64,000 nt of DNA from Nocardia mangyaensis (lineage in GTDB: Bacteria > Actinomycetota > Actinomycetes > Mycobacteriales > Mycobacteriaceae): positions 558,001-622,000 of the forward strand of contig NZ_CP018082.1 of the NCBI RefSeq assembly GCF_001886715.1, read 5' to 3'. A program made the translations under genes and the position numbers. The notes below the pieces were generated by a model. That model searched no databases. It was not told where the DNA came from and saw only the letters and a program-made list of their open reading frames with translations. Below, one piece after another: positions 44,166 through 52,214 of this stretch (the first letter of the stretch is position 1; every line of letters begins with the position of its first letter).

Positions 44166-46481
44166 ATGGTGTCGGCGACGCAGCGTTCGGCTGCCGGGCG
44201 GCGACCCGTCGACCCTCGTCTGTGGCGGTACGCGCGGGCCGCCCGGCCGCATCTGGTGGTCGCCGTCGCGCTCGCGCTGGTGATCACGGCGACGATCGTG
44301 GTCATCGCCCTGATGCTCGGTCGCGTCCTCGCCGGGGTCATCACCGATCCGGACACGCGTGACTTCGGTTCCTGGACCGCAGAATTGGTGACGCTGGCGG
44401 TCGCTGTCGCGGTGCGGGCGGTGGCGAGCTGGTGGCAGGCCCGGCTCGCGCATCGCGCCGGCAGCGTGGTGGTCGCGGAGCTGGAGAACGCGGTGCTGCG
44501 GTCGGGCGCCGAGCTGACCCCGCGCGAACTCGACGCGCGCCGCACCGAGATCGCCGTGGTGGTCGGCAACGGGCTCAATGGCTTGCGCGGCTGGTTCACC
44601 GGCTATCTGCCCGCCCTGCTGCTGGCCTGCCTCGTACCGCCGGTGGTGCTGGTCGTCATCGCCCTGCACGACGGGACCTCGGCCCTGATCGCGGTGATCA
44701 CCGTGCCGTTGATCCCGCTGTTCATGGTGCTCATCGGGCTGCTCACCCAGGGGCGCGCCGAGGCCACCCTGGCCGCCACCACTCGGCTGTCGGATCAGAT
44801 CCTCGATCTGTTCGCCGGGATGCCGACGCTGCGCGCGCTCGGACGCGAAGGTGGCCGTGGCCCGGGCATGGCCGATCAGGTACGGGCACTGGGGGATTCG
44901 CTGCGGCGCCGGACCATGCGCGCGCTGCGGATCGCGTTCCTGTCCTCGATGGTGCTGGAAAGTCTCGCGACACTGAGTGTCGCGTTGATCGCGGTGGCGA
45001 TCGGGCTGCGGTTGGTGTACGGCGAGATGACACTGTACGCCGGTTTGGTGGCGTTGATTCTCGCGCCGGAGGTGTACTGGCCGTTGCGACAGGTGGGGGA
45101 GAAGTTCCACGCGGCGCAGGATGGGATGGCGGCGGCGGAGAAGGCGTTCGCGGTGCTGGAACCCGGAGCCGGGACGGCAACCGCTGGTGTTGATCGAAAT
45201 CTCGGGGAGGGCGTGTCATCGGCCGGAGCCGATGTCGCCGGAGTGTGGGACGTGGTTGCCGGTGGTCGAGGTTCGCCCGCGGCGCACGGTGACCTCGCTG
45301 CGGCGCAACGCGAGTGGGGGCGTGGGTCGACCGGTGTCGATGCTTCGGGGGACAGCCAGGGTCCGGATACTCCCCTCGGGGTCCTTCGCGCGGCCGAGAT
45401 TGGCGAGCAGGGCCCCGATGTGCCGGACGGCGTTGCCTCGGCGAGGCGCGGATTCCACAGCGGAGCGCACGCGGCGCCTGGACCGCGAATCTCGCTGCAC
45501 GGGCTGACCATAGGGGCGCGGACAGGCGCCGCACCCGATCTGCTGACCGCCGATCTCGCCCCCGGGTTGGTGACCGTGCTGACCGGGCCCAACGGATGCG
45601 GGAAATCGACGACGCTGCAAGCGATTCTGGGCCTCATCGAACCTGATGCGGGGGCCGTGCTGGTCGACGGCGTCGATGTGCGCGATCTCGATCAGGACGC
45701 CTGGTGGAATCGCATCGCCTGGTTGCCGCAGCGGCCGGTGCTGGTGCCGGGCACGCTGCGCGAGAACGTGGAATTGCTCGGCGCCCGAGCCGACATCGAG
45801 TCGCCCGGTGCGCCCCAACTGGTCGACCACATCGAACAGATCAGCGCCGCAACTGGATTCGACGAGGTACTCGACGAGCTACCCGACCGCTGGGACACCA
45901 TCGTCGGCCAAGGCGGCACTGGTCTGTCCCTCGGTCAACGCCAACGCCTGGCGCTCACCCGCGTCCTCGCCGCCCACCGTCCCGTCCTCCTCCTCGACGA
46001 ACCCACCGCCCACCTCGACGGCGCGAGCGAACACCGCGTGCTCACCACCCTGCGCAGCCTCGCCGCCGCAGGCGCCACCGTTGTCGTCATCGGCCACCGC
46101 CCGACGGTGTTGGCCGTCGCTGATGTGATCGTCGAGGTGGAAGAGAACACCGACCGCGACGGTCCCGGCGATGACGATCCGCCGGTCGACGTCTCCTCGG
46201 TGCGCGGACGCTCGGAGGCTGGTTCCGGGAGTCCGGCGGGGCACGGATTCGCCGCCAACGGTTCGTCAGGCGCTGGGGATGACGTCGCTGGAAATCGGGC
46301 AGACGTGGCTGGTGCGGACCGAGCCGGCGGCTGCGGAGCGGATGTCGGCGACAGTCGAGGTGCGGGCGGGACGGATACCGCGCCGCGTGGCAAGGACGGC
46401 GGTGATGCGCTGGGCACAGGTGGGATCGACGCGGTGCGCAGCGGGGCAGTCGGTGGCGTGCGGGGCGGGTGGGCCTCGTGA
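44166..46481 (+). CDS. cydD: Thiol reductant ABC exporter subunit CydD, with long insertions
   Basis: ABC half-transporter (six membrane segments, residues 20-320; nucleotide-binding domain about 440-650) needed for cytochrome bd assembly. Motifs: Walker A GPNGCGKST, signature LSLGQRQRLALTR, Walker B VLLLDEPTAHLD. 771 residues is some 200 more than usual. The excess is a Gly/Ala/Asp-rich, low-complexity linker between membrane and ATPase parts (about 340-440) and a similar C-terminal tail (about 660-771). Both are unlike any domain I know. Confidence 0.9.
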   Translation: MVSATQRSAAGRRPVDPRLWRYARAARPHLVVAVALALVITATIVVIALMLGRVLAGVITDPDTRDFGSWTAELVTLAVAVAVRAVASWWQARLAHRAGSVVVAELENAVLRSGAELTPRELDARRTEIAVVVGNGLNGLRGWFTGYLPALLLACLVPPVVLVVIALHDGTSALIAVITVPLIPLFMVLIGLLTQGRAEATLAATTRLSDQILDLFAGMPTLRALGREGGRGPGMADQVRALGDSLRRRTMRALRIAFLSSMVLESLATLSVALIAVAIGLRLVYGEMTLYAGLVALILAPEVYWPLRQVGEKFHAAQDGMAAAEKAFAVLEPGAGTATAGVDRNLGEGVSSAGADVAGVWDVVAGGRGSPAAHGDLAAAQREWGRGSTGVDASGDSQGPDTPLGVLRAAEIGEQGPDVPDGVASARRGFHSGAHAAPGPRISLHGLTIGARTGAAPDLLTADLAPGLVTVLTGPNGCGKSTTLQAILGLIEPDAGAVLVDGVDVRDLDQDAWWNRIAWLPQRPVLVPGTLRENVELLGARADIESPGAPQLVDHIEQISAATGFDEVLDELPDRWDTIVGQGGTGLSLGQRQRLALTRVLAAHRPVLLLDEPTAHLDGASEHRVLTTLRSLAAAGATVVVIGHRPTVLAVADVIVEVEENTDRDGPGDDDPPVDVSSVRGRSEAGSGSPAGHGFAANGSSGAGDDVAGNRADVAGADRAGGCGADVGDSRGAGGTDTAPRGKDGGDALGTGGIDAVRSGAVGGVRGGWAS

Positions 46482-48382
46482 GGGCGGCGCGGCGGGGGTC
46501 GGTGGTGGGGGATCTGCGGGAGATGTGGGGGCTGCTCGGGTTGTCGCCGTGGCGGGTCGCGGTGGCGATCGGGTGGGGGGTGCTGGCGCTGGGCAGTGGG
46601 CTCGCGCTGGCGGCGCTGGCGGCGTGGTTGATCGCGCGGGCGTGGCAGATGCCGCCGGTGCTGTATCTGAGCGTGGCGGTGACGGCGGTACGGGCGCTGG
46701 GGATCTCGCGCGGGCTGTGCCGGTATCTCGAACGGCTTGCCACGCACGATGTGGCGTTGCGGGCGATGACGTCGGCGCGGACCACCGTGTATCGCACGCT
46801 GGCGCAGTCGGATATCTGGTGGCGGCGCGACAGGGTCTCGTCGTCGGGGGACGACGGTCGAGTGGTGGTGGGGCTCGCCGGGAAGGCGGTGGGCGTCGGT
46901 AGCGGTAGCGAGGTGGCCGCGCCTGCGTCGGACAGGTCTGGTTCGGTGGCGGAGTTCGCCGGGGACGCGGTGCGCGGTGGGGAGGCTGGTGCGCGGGGCC
47001 AGACCGGCGAGGTGGCGCGTGAACTGCGACGCGGGGAGGTGCTGGTTCGGGTCGGGGCCGATATCGACGACCTCGGGGCCGTGGTGGTTCGGGTGCTCGT
47101 GCCGGTGGCTGTCGCGGTGATTCTGTCGCTGGCGGCGGTGGGGTTGATCGCCGTGATCTCGGTGACGGCTGCGGTGATTCTCGCGGTCGCACTGGCGGTT
47201 TCGGGGATACTCGCGCCGTGGTTGTCGGGGGTGGCGGCGCAGGAGGCCGAGCGGGCGGTGCGGGCCGATCGGGCCGAGTTCACCGCCGAGGCGATGACCG
47301 TGCTCGATCACGCGGCCGAACTGCGGGTCGCGGGCCGGCTGGACGCGGCGCTCGCGCGGGCGGACAAGGCGACTCGGCGAGCCGTGGCCGCCGAGGACGC
47401 GGCTGCCTCCCGAAGCGCCTGGGCCGCCGCGGCGACCCCACTCTCGATCGGTGTCAGCGCGTTCGGCGCCCTGCTGGTCGGCATCGCGGCCTACGGCCCC
47501 ACCGGCGGACTCCCCGGCGGCATGACGCCGATGGCCCTCACCATCCTCGTCCTCGTCCCCCTCTCGGCATTCGAAGCCGTCGCCGCCCTCCCCGCCGCCG
47601 CAACCACTCTCACCACCTCCCGCGCCGCCCTCCACCGCCTGCGCAGCGCGGCACCGGACGTCACCGAGAGCACGGCAGCTGGTGGCGCGCTCACACCTGA
47701 TGGTCCGGCCGCAGGGCGCGTGGCAACAGCTGGGGACAGGGCAGCTGGGGCCGAGGGAAAGGCGAGCGCGGTAGGTGGCGGCGCTGCGCCGACTGTGCGC
47801 GCGGTGCCGGAGATCGCGCTGCCGGAGGGGCGGCGCATGGCCGTGGTCGGTCCCAGCGGCTCGGGAAAGACGACGCTGTTGATGGCGTGGGCCGGGTTGT
47901 TCGGCACCCCGCGCGATGGCGTCACCTTCTTCGCCGAGGACGCGCATCTGTTCGGCACATCGATCCTGGAGAACCTGCGCGTCGCCCGCGGCGACATCAC
48001 CGATGACGAAGCCGAAAACGCCTTGCGCGCAGTCGGTCTCGGCCCATGGCTCGACACCCTCCCGAACGGCGTGCACACCGGTCTCACCGCGGGCGCCGCC
48101 GCCGTCTCGGGCGGTCAGCGCCGCCGCATCCTCCTCGCCCGCGCCCTGCTCGCCCCCGCCCACACCCTTCTCCTCGACGAACCCACCGAACACCTGGCCG
48201 CCGCGGAGGGAGAACAACTCCTGCGCGACCTCCTCGACGCCGACAGCGGCCTCGTCGCCCCCGACCGCACCGTCGTCGTGGTCACCCACCAACTCCCCAC
48301 CGACCACCACGCCGACACGGTCGTCACCGTCGACCCCACCGGCACCTGCCATGTAACCCACCCCCGCAGCTCGACCACCTGA
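46478..48382 (+). CDS. cydC: Thiol reductant ABC exporter subunit CydC, with insertions
   Basis: Partner of CydD. 634 residues with the GTG at 46478, which overlaps the cydD TGA (GTGA); GTG at 46469 is an alternative. The motifs are Walker A GPSGSGKTT, signature VSGGQRRRILLAR and Walker B TLLLDEPTEHL. A roughly 60-residue low-complexity segment (SSSGDDGRVVVGLAGKAVG onward) interrupts a cytoplasmic loop of the membrane domain before RRGEVLVRVGADIDDLG, and a second Ala/Gly-rich linker precedes a shortened ATPase start. A probable heterodimeric exporter of cysteine/thiols in other bacteria; in actinobacteria the substrate is open. Confidence 0.9.
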   Translation: MRAARRGSVVGDLREMWGLLGLSPWRVAVAIGWGVLALGSGLALAALAAWLIARAWQMPPVLYLSVAVTAVRALGISRGLCRYLERLATHDVALRAMTSARTTVYRTLAQSDIWWRRDRVSSSGDDGRVVVGLAGKAVGVGSGSEVAAPASDRSGSVAEFAGDAVRGGEAGARGQTGEVARELRRGEVLVRVGADIDDLGAVVVRVLVPVAVAVILSLAAVGLIAVISVTAAVILAVALAVSGILAPWLSGVAAQEAERAVRADRAEFTAEAMTVLDHAAELRVAGRLDAALARADKATRRAVAAEDAAASRSAWAAAATPLSIGVSAFGALLVGIAAYGPTGGLPGGMTPMALTILVLVPLSAFEAVAALPAAATTLTTSRAALHRLRSAAPDVTESTAAGGALTPDGPAAGRVATAGDRAAGAEGKASAVGGGAAPTVRAVPEIALPEGRRMAVVGPSGSGKTTLLMAWAGLFGTPRDGVTFFAEDAHLFGTSILENLRVARGDITDDEAENALRAVGLGPWLDTLPNGVHTGLTAGAAAVSGGQRRRILLARALLAPAHTLLLDEPTEHLAAAEGEQLLRDLLDADSGLVAPDRTVVVVTHQLPTDHHADTVVTVDPTGTCHVTHPRSSTT

Positions 48383-48492
48383 TTCGGCGAGTGGCCCCGG
48401 CGCGATCGACCACTTCGCCCGCGGATTTCGCGGTCCTGCGCGCTGGGTCCCACCGGACGAACTCGCCCAGGTCAGACGCACCATTAAATCAA

Positions 48493-48521
48493 TTGCCGCC
48501 TCCGCCCCGCCCCACTAGATT
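48493..48521 (+). promoter_or_regulatory. Promoter of the structured RNA
   Basis: TTGCCG (48493-48498), 17-base spacer, TAGATT (48516-48521): four of six consensus bases in each box. Predicted start of transcription is near 48528, just before an AGGAGG at 48538-48543. Confidence 0.5.
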
Positions 48522-48527
48522 CATCAG

Positions 48528-48757
48528 TACACAAGAGAGGAGGTGGTCTGAAGAATGTATGTTCAACGGATGCGTGAGGTGGCTGCCCGCTAGCAGCACA
48601 CCCTGCGGGATTTCCCCAGCGGTGCGCTGAGCGCGAATCCCAAGCAGTCACCCGACCCCCGAGCCCCCGGCAGATCCAACCGGGACCGTCACGTTCCCTG
48701 GAACGCGACGATATGGCTCGGGGGTCGCTCCATGTTCGGAGGAAAACCTGCTGCTAG
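48528..48757 (+). ncRNA. Candidate structured RNA with an internal 12-codon ORF
   Basis: This lies in the 404-base gap after cydC. An outer helix pairs GCTAGCAGCA (48588-48597) with TGCTGCTAGC (48748-48757). Inside it are a hairpin with a one-base bulge (around 48596-48626) and a three-way junction: P1 GACCCCCGAGCC (48654-48665) with 48715-48726 (12 bp), P2 CCCGG/CCGGG (48666-48684), and P3 CGTTCC/GGAACG (48692-48705, extended by GTC/GAC). Upstream, an AGGAGG precedes ATG 48555 and a 12-codon ORF that ends in the outer helix. I recognise no Rfam class. The next gene has its own promoter. Confidence 0.5.
48555..48593 (+). CDS. 12-codon leader ORF of the structured RNA
   Basis: Encodes MYVQRMREVAAR after a strong ribosome-binding site (AGGAGG at 48538-48543, 11 bases before the ATG). 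Its stop codon TAG (48591-48593) lies within the 5' arm of the outer helix, so a terminating ribosome would open that helix. An ATG at 48559 opens a second frame of 23 codons to 48630. No codon family stands out as a sensor. Confidence 0.35.
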   Translation: MYVQRMREVAAR

Positions 48758-48786
48758 CTGCGCTGAGGTGCCGCTACGATGTGAGG

Positions 48787-49395
48787 ATGAACGCTGAGCC
48801 GCTACCTGACGAGGTGGATGAGGTGGATGCGCCGCCTGAGTGGTTGGCGCCTGCGGGGGGGTACACGGCCGAGAAGTTTCTTGCGATGCGCGGACTGCCG
48901 AAGCACACCGAGTTGATCGATGGGGGATTGGTCTTCGTGAGTCCGCAGCGCAAGTGGCACCGTCGGGTGATCTCGATGATTCGCGGGCAGTTGCGCACTC
49001 AAGCGCCGGATGAATGGCGAGCGGACCGCGAGATGGCAGTGCGGCTCGGATTGCGGCAGATGCCCGAACCCGATGTGTTGGTCGTCAGCGCGGAAGCATT
49101 CGGTCGCGAAGACCCTCAAAGCTATTACGAGCCAGCCGATGTCGCACTTGTCGTCGAGGTGGTTTCGCCCGACTCCGAGGAGCGTGATCGCGACACGAAG
49201 CCGTTCAAGTACGCCAAGGCGGGAATTCGACACTTCTGGCGGGTCGAGCGGGGTGACGGCGAACATGTCATCGCTTATGCCTACGAGCTGGACCCGGCCA
49301 CCAGCCGGTATGTCCCCGTAGGCATTTTTCATGATCGGTTGACCATCGGTGTCCCGTTTCCGATCGACATCGATCTGACTGCCCTCGAGAACTAG
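48787..49395 (+). CDS. Uma2 family endonuclease-like protein
   Basis: 202-residue protein of the Uma2 (DUF820) family, with a PD-(D/E)xK nuclease core: an early Glu in HTELIDGGLVFVS, EPDVLVVS and VVEVVSPDSEERDRDTK with the catalytic E-x-K-like ending, then YAKAGIRHFWRVE. Uma2 genes are frequent in cyanobacteria and actinobacteria and their role is unclear. ATG at 48787 is exactly 6 bases after TACGAT (48775-48780), so probably leaderless; a GTG at 48781 is in frame. Confidence 0.87.
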   Translation: MNAEPLPDEVDEVDAPPEWLAPAGGYTAEKFLAMRGLPKHTELIDGGLVFVSPQRKWHRRVISMIRGQLRTQAPDEWRADREMAVRLGLRQMPEPDVLVVSAEAFGREDPQSYYEPADVALVVEVVSPDSEERDRDTKPFKYAKAGIRHFWRVERGDGEHVIAYAYELDPATSRYVPVGIFHDRLTIGVPFPIDIDLTALEN

Positions 49396-49407
49396 CGGCC
49401 GAGCAGC

Positions 49408-50100
49408 TCAGCCGATGTAGCGCTGCAAGCGGGCGGAGAGGCGGGGCTCGAGGGCACCGTCGGGGTTCACTCGTTCTTCGACGTAGGCGAGGTCGCCGCC
49501 CTCGACGATGCCGTAGAGGCGTTTGGCGCCGCCGACGACGGAGCCGGACTGGCTGCGGATCACCACGTCGGTGGCCAGTTCCCAGGATGACTGGGTGCGG
49601 GCGGTGCCGTAGAACAGTTCGACGATGCCGGAGCTGTGGGTGAGCAGGAGTTCGAGCATCTCGGCGTCGCCGTCGGTGCCGACTCGCCAGAAGCCGCTCT
49701 CGCGCAGGTCGGGGCCGGTGTAGGTGCCCTCGGTGTCGAGTTTCCAGGTCCGCGATTCCCAGGCCAGGTATTCGCCGCCGTCGTGGGAGACGATGATCTG
49801 CTGACCGAAGTGGTAGTCGCCCTCGGTGGGGTGGTTGCCCTCGCCCTCGCCGCGCCACACGCCGACCAGCGGCAGCAGGGCCAGCATGGCGTGGTTCAGA
49901 TCCGGACCCTCGCGCAGATTCGCGGTGTCGGGGGGCAGGGGAAGATCCGGCAGGACCGAAATGTTTCGGACGCCGGTCTGTTTGGCTCGTTCGGCGGCGA
50001 CAGTGACCGCCTCGTCACCGCTGCGACGCTCGGCCGGAGCGTCTGCTACTTCACTCGCTCGCTCGGCCGGATCGGAACCCTCGCTCGCGAGCCCGCTCAT
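49408..50100 (-). CDS. Nitrobindin-like haem-binding protein (Rv0813c-like)
   Basis: 230-residue protein; the C-terminal 160 residues form a ten-stranded beta-barrel of the nitrobindin/FABP-like (DUF1794) family. The key signature [26 protein letters not shown] segment and a late Glu-rich strand are visible; the mycobacterial member binds ferric haem and reacts with NO or peroxynitrite. The first 65 residues are a polar extension, and the start is not firm because no ribosome-binding site precedes the ATG. The His ligand was not assigned. Confidence 0.83.
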   Translation of the reverse strand: MSGLASEGSDPAERASEVADAPAERRSGDEAVTVAAERAKQTGVRNISVLPDLPLPPDTANLREGPDLNHAMLALLPLVGVWRGEGEGNHPTEGDYHFGQQIIVSHDGGEYLAWESRTWKLDTEGTYTGPDLRESGFWRVGTDGDAEMLELLLTHSSGIVELFYGTARTQSSWELATDVVIRSQSGSVVGGAKRLYGIVEGGDLAYVEERVNPDGALEPRLSARLQRYIG

Positions 50101-50130
50101 GACACTGAATCCATGGAGTCATGTGCGATG

Positions 50131-50166
50131 GCCTGCGTGGTTACACCGCGCTGCCGCCTCCGGCCA
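50131..50166 (-). repeat. Dispersed repeat, copy C (inverted, intergenic)
   Basis: On the reverse strand it reads CCGGAGGCGGCAGCG then CGGTGTAACCACGCAGG, matching copy A. It fills most of the 73-base gap between the nitrobindin gene and the 31-codon membrane peptide. Confidence 0.65.
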
Positions 50167-50173
50167 CTGACGC

Positions 50174-50269
50174 TCATGACTCGGTGAACAGCCGGTAGAA
50201 GACGTAGAGGCCGAACCAGCCGATGAGGATCGACACGGCGATGAGGAGAATCTCGAAGAAGAGGACCAC
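50174..50269 (-). CDS. 31-residue single-helix membrane peptide
   Basis: GTG-started ORF of 31 residues made almost entirely of one membrane helix (VLFFEILLIAVSILIGWFGL) and ending YRLFTES. A TAGAAT box (50276-50281, reverse strand) lies exactly 6 bases before the GTG, the leaderless arrangement seen at other genes here, and the terminator of the sulfur operon is just upstream. I recall similar tiny membrane proteins next to the nitrobindin gene in related genera but cannot verify it. Function unknown. Confidence 0.6.
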   Translation of the reverse strand: MVLFFEILLIAVSILIGWFGLYVFYRLFTES

Positions 50270-50303
50270 GATCGAATTCTAACTACTCGACGGACAGGAC
50301 ACG

Positions 50304-50349
50304 ACAACGGCCCTGGCGGTTCCCGCACAGGAACTACCAGGGCCGTTGT
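50304..50349 (-). terminator. Terminator of the cysA-DUF1416 operon
   Basis: ACAACGGCCCTGG (50304-50316) pairs perfectly with 50337-50349 (13 bp), and GTTCC/GGAAC pair inside the loop (50319-50323, 50330-50334). It begins 6 bases after the DUF1416 stop. Confidence 0.85.
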
Positions 50350-50355
50350 GAGGTA

Positions 50356-50661
50356 TTACTTCGCGACCGCGACATCCACCGAGTGGATGCCCGCGCCCTC
50401 GGGGCTGACCTCGGCCGAGCCGTTGCCCGAGGCCGACAGCGCGCGCAGGGTCCACGAACCCGGCGCGGCGAAGAAGCGGAAGTCACCGGTGCCGGAGGCG
50501 ACGACCTCGGCGGTGAAATCACCGTTGCCGTCGAGCAGACGCACGAACGCGCCGCCGACCGGCTGACCGTCGATGCTCAGGACGCGGCCGGTGATGACCG
50601 TCTCCTTCTCCACGTCGACGCCTGCCGGGATGGCCTGACCCTGGGTAGGTGCTGCACACAT
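50356..50661 (-). CDS. sseC: DUF1416 domain protein (SseC-like)
   Basis: 101 residues of a predicted beta-sandwich (carboxypeptidase-regulatory-like, DUF1416), the partner gene of cysA-type sulfurtransferases in mycobacteria (sseC2, Rv0814c). The visible pattern GRVLSIDGQPVGGAFVRLLD and the later DFRFFAAPGSWTLRAL fit the fold; a cysteine is the second residue. The role in sulfur transfer is inferred from conserved linkage. The ATG at 50661 has GGGAG 9 bases upstream and lies 4 bases after the cysA stop. Confidence 0.9.
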   Translation of the reverse strand: MCAAPTQGQAIPAGVDVEKETVITGRVLSIDGQPVGGAFVRLLDGNGDFTAEVVASGTGDFRFFAAPGSWTLRALSASGNGSAEVSPEGAGIHSVDVAVAK

Positions 50662-50665
50662 GGAA

Positions 50666-51499
50666 TTACGCTCCCAACTCGATAGGTGCACCGACGAGCG
50701 AACCGTATTCGGTCCAGCTGCCGTCGTAGTTCTTGACATTCTGGTGGCCGAGCAGCTCCTGCAGCACGAACCAGGTGTGCGAGGAACGCTCACCGATGCG
50801 GCAGTAGGCGATGGTCTCCTTCTCGCCGTCGAGGCCCGCGTCTTTGTACAGCTCGGCCAGCTCGGCGTCGCTGCGGAAGGTGCCGTCCTCATTGGCCGCC
50901 TTGCTCCACGGCACGTTGATGGCGCCGGGGATGTGGCCGGGACGCTGGCTCTGCTCCTGCGGCAGGTGGGCCGGGGCCAGGATCTTGCCGGAGAACTCGT
51001 CGGGCGAACGCACGTCGACCAGGTTCTTGGCGCCGATGGCGGCGATGACCTCGTCGCGGAACGCGCGGATGCTCAGGTCGGGGGCGGCGGCCTTGTACTG
51101 GGTGGCCGGGCGGGTGACCGCGTCACGCGAGAGCGGACGACCGTCGAGCTCCCACTTCTTGCGGCCGCCGTCGAGCAGCTTCACATCGTTGTGGCCGTAC
51201 AGCTTGAAGTACCAGTAGGCGTACGCGGCGAACCAGTTGTTGTTGCCGCCGTAGAGCACGACGGTGTCGTCGTTGCCGATGCCGCGAGCCGACAGCAGGT
51301 CGGAGAACTGCTCCTGGTTCACGAAGTCGCGACGAACCTGATCCTGCAGGTCGGTCTTCCAGTCCAAGCGGACGGCGCCTTCGATGTGGCCACCCTCGTA
51401 GGCGGAGGTGTCCTCGTCGACCTCGACGAAGACGACGCCGGGGGCGTTGAGGTTCTCTTCGGCCCAGTCAACGGAGACCAGGACATCGGAGCGAGCCAT
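50666..51499 (-). CDS. Thiosulfate sulfurtransferase (two-domain rhodanese, CysA2-like)
   Basis: 277 residues with two rhodanese domains. The C-terminal domain holds the persulfide-forming cysteine in AYCRIGERSSHTW (about residue 233); the N-terminal one is inactive. It moves sulfur from thiosulfate to acceptors. The old name cysA does not mean the sulfate ABC ATPase. It is in the middle of the DUF4395-cysA-DUF1416 operon, whose leader carries the polycysteine ORF, so expression should rise when cysteine is short. Confidence 0.94.
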   Translation of the reverse strand: MARSDVLVSVDWAEENLNAPGVVFVEVDEDTSAYEGGHIEGAVRLDWKTDLQDQVRRDFVNQEQFSDLLSARGIGNDDTVVLYGGNNNWFAAYAYWYFKLYGHNDVKLLDGGRKKWELDGRPLSRDAVTRPATQYKAAAPDLSIRAFRDEVIAAIGAKNLVDVRSPDEFSGKILAPAHLPQEQSQRPGHIPGAINVPWSKAANEDGTFRSDAELAELYKDAGLDGEKETIAYCRIGERSSHTWFVLQELLGHQNVKNYDGSWTEYGSLVGAPIELGA

Positions 51500-51530
51500 G
51501 TTGTTCCTTTCAGAGATGACGTGCAGGGGG

Positions 51531-52088
51531 TCAGTTCGGTGCCGGGGTCGCGGAACTGGCGGCAGCCCCGGAGGAGGCAGCCTGCGTAACCACGGAGGGA
51601 TAACCAGTTCCGTCAGACGGTGCTGCTGTCGTCCGGCGGAAGCGGGCGACCAGCGGATAGATCTGGCAGCCCAGGCAGACCCCGAACGCCGCGTTCAAGA
51701 ACGCCGCGAACAGGGCGAAGCCGGCGAACACCGCGCCGACGATCGAGGAGCCGAGCGCGAAGCCCAGCAGGGAGAGACCGGCGAACGCGAAGCCGAGCAG
51801 CTGCGCGAAACGCAGCGGCGGCACGGGCTCGGTCTCGGTGGTCGGACCGAGCCGCGGTGCGACGAACGCCGCGTAGAGCCGACCGTAGGGGTGCTTGGCC
51901 GGACCGCCGCTCGCGCCGATCGCGAAGACCACGGCCTGCAGGCCGATCAGGATCGCGGCGACGAGGGGGGAGAAAGCGGCGGCGACCAGCACCAGAACCA
52001 GCACGCCGGTGGTCACCCAGGCCACGAAACGCGGCCCACGGACATCGACGCGAGGTAGGGAATCAGTGGACTTCGGGGAGGTGGTCAT
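51531..52088 (-). CDS. DUF4395 integral membrane protein
   Basis: 185 residues with four membrane segments (about 22-42, 44-60, 92-110, 113-132), the DUF4395 pattern. A CLGCQIY motif at the end of the last helix (about 136-142) offers two cysteines close together, which could handle sulfur or a thiol; the family is regularly next to sulfurtransferases. Function unproven. The last 24 residues (SVVTQAASSG and on) coincide with repeat copy D. AGGAG stands before the ATG. First structural gene of the sulfur operon. Confidence 0.85.
   Translation of the reverse strand: MTTSPKSTDSLPRVDVRGPRFVAWVTTGVLVLVLVAAAFSPLVAAILIGLQAVVFAIGASGGPAKHPYGRLYAAFVAPRLGPTTETEPVPPLRFAQLLGFAFAGLSLLGFALGSSIVGAVFAGFALFAAFLNAAFGVCLGCQIYPLVARFRRTTAAPSDGTGYPSVVTQAASSGAAASSATPAPN
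51566..51600 (+). repeat. Dispersed repeat, copy D (in the tail of the DUF4395 gene)
   Basis: CCGGAGGAGGCAGC then CTGCGTAACCACGGAGGG, one base shorter than copy A. It lies, antisense, in the C-terminal coding tail of the DUF4395 gene, past the conserved domain. Confidence 0.55.
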
Positions 52089-52177
52089 GTGCGTACTCCT
52101 GCGCTGAGATGAGTCAGTTGACTTCGGATCTGCCAGTTCGCCGGGGGATCGAGACGATCACTCGCGCGGCGGACATA

Positions 52178-52212
52178 GGTCGGCGTCAGGAATCTCGGGA
52201 GAGATGCCGACC
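52178..52212 (-). promoter_or_regulatory. Attenuator-like hairpin after the polycysteine ORF
   Basis: GGTCGGC (52178-52184) pairs with GCCGACC (52206-52212), and ATCTC (52192-52196) with GAGAT (52201-52205). The hairpin starts 3 bases after the leader ORF stop on the transcript. Its unpaired TCCTG could pair with the CAGGA of the DUF4395 ribosome-binding site, giving a switch governed by ribosome position. The switching is inference. Confidence 0.5.
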
Positions 52213-52214
52213 GT

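Noticed and set aside
48383..48492. Possible gene or terminator directly after cydC
   Set aside because: No start with a ribosome-binding site and no stem longer than a few bases; I see nothing there besides spacer.
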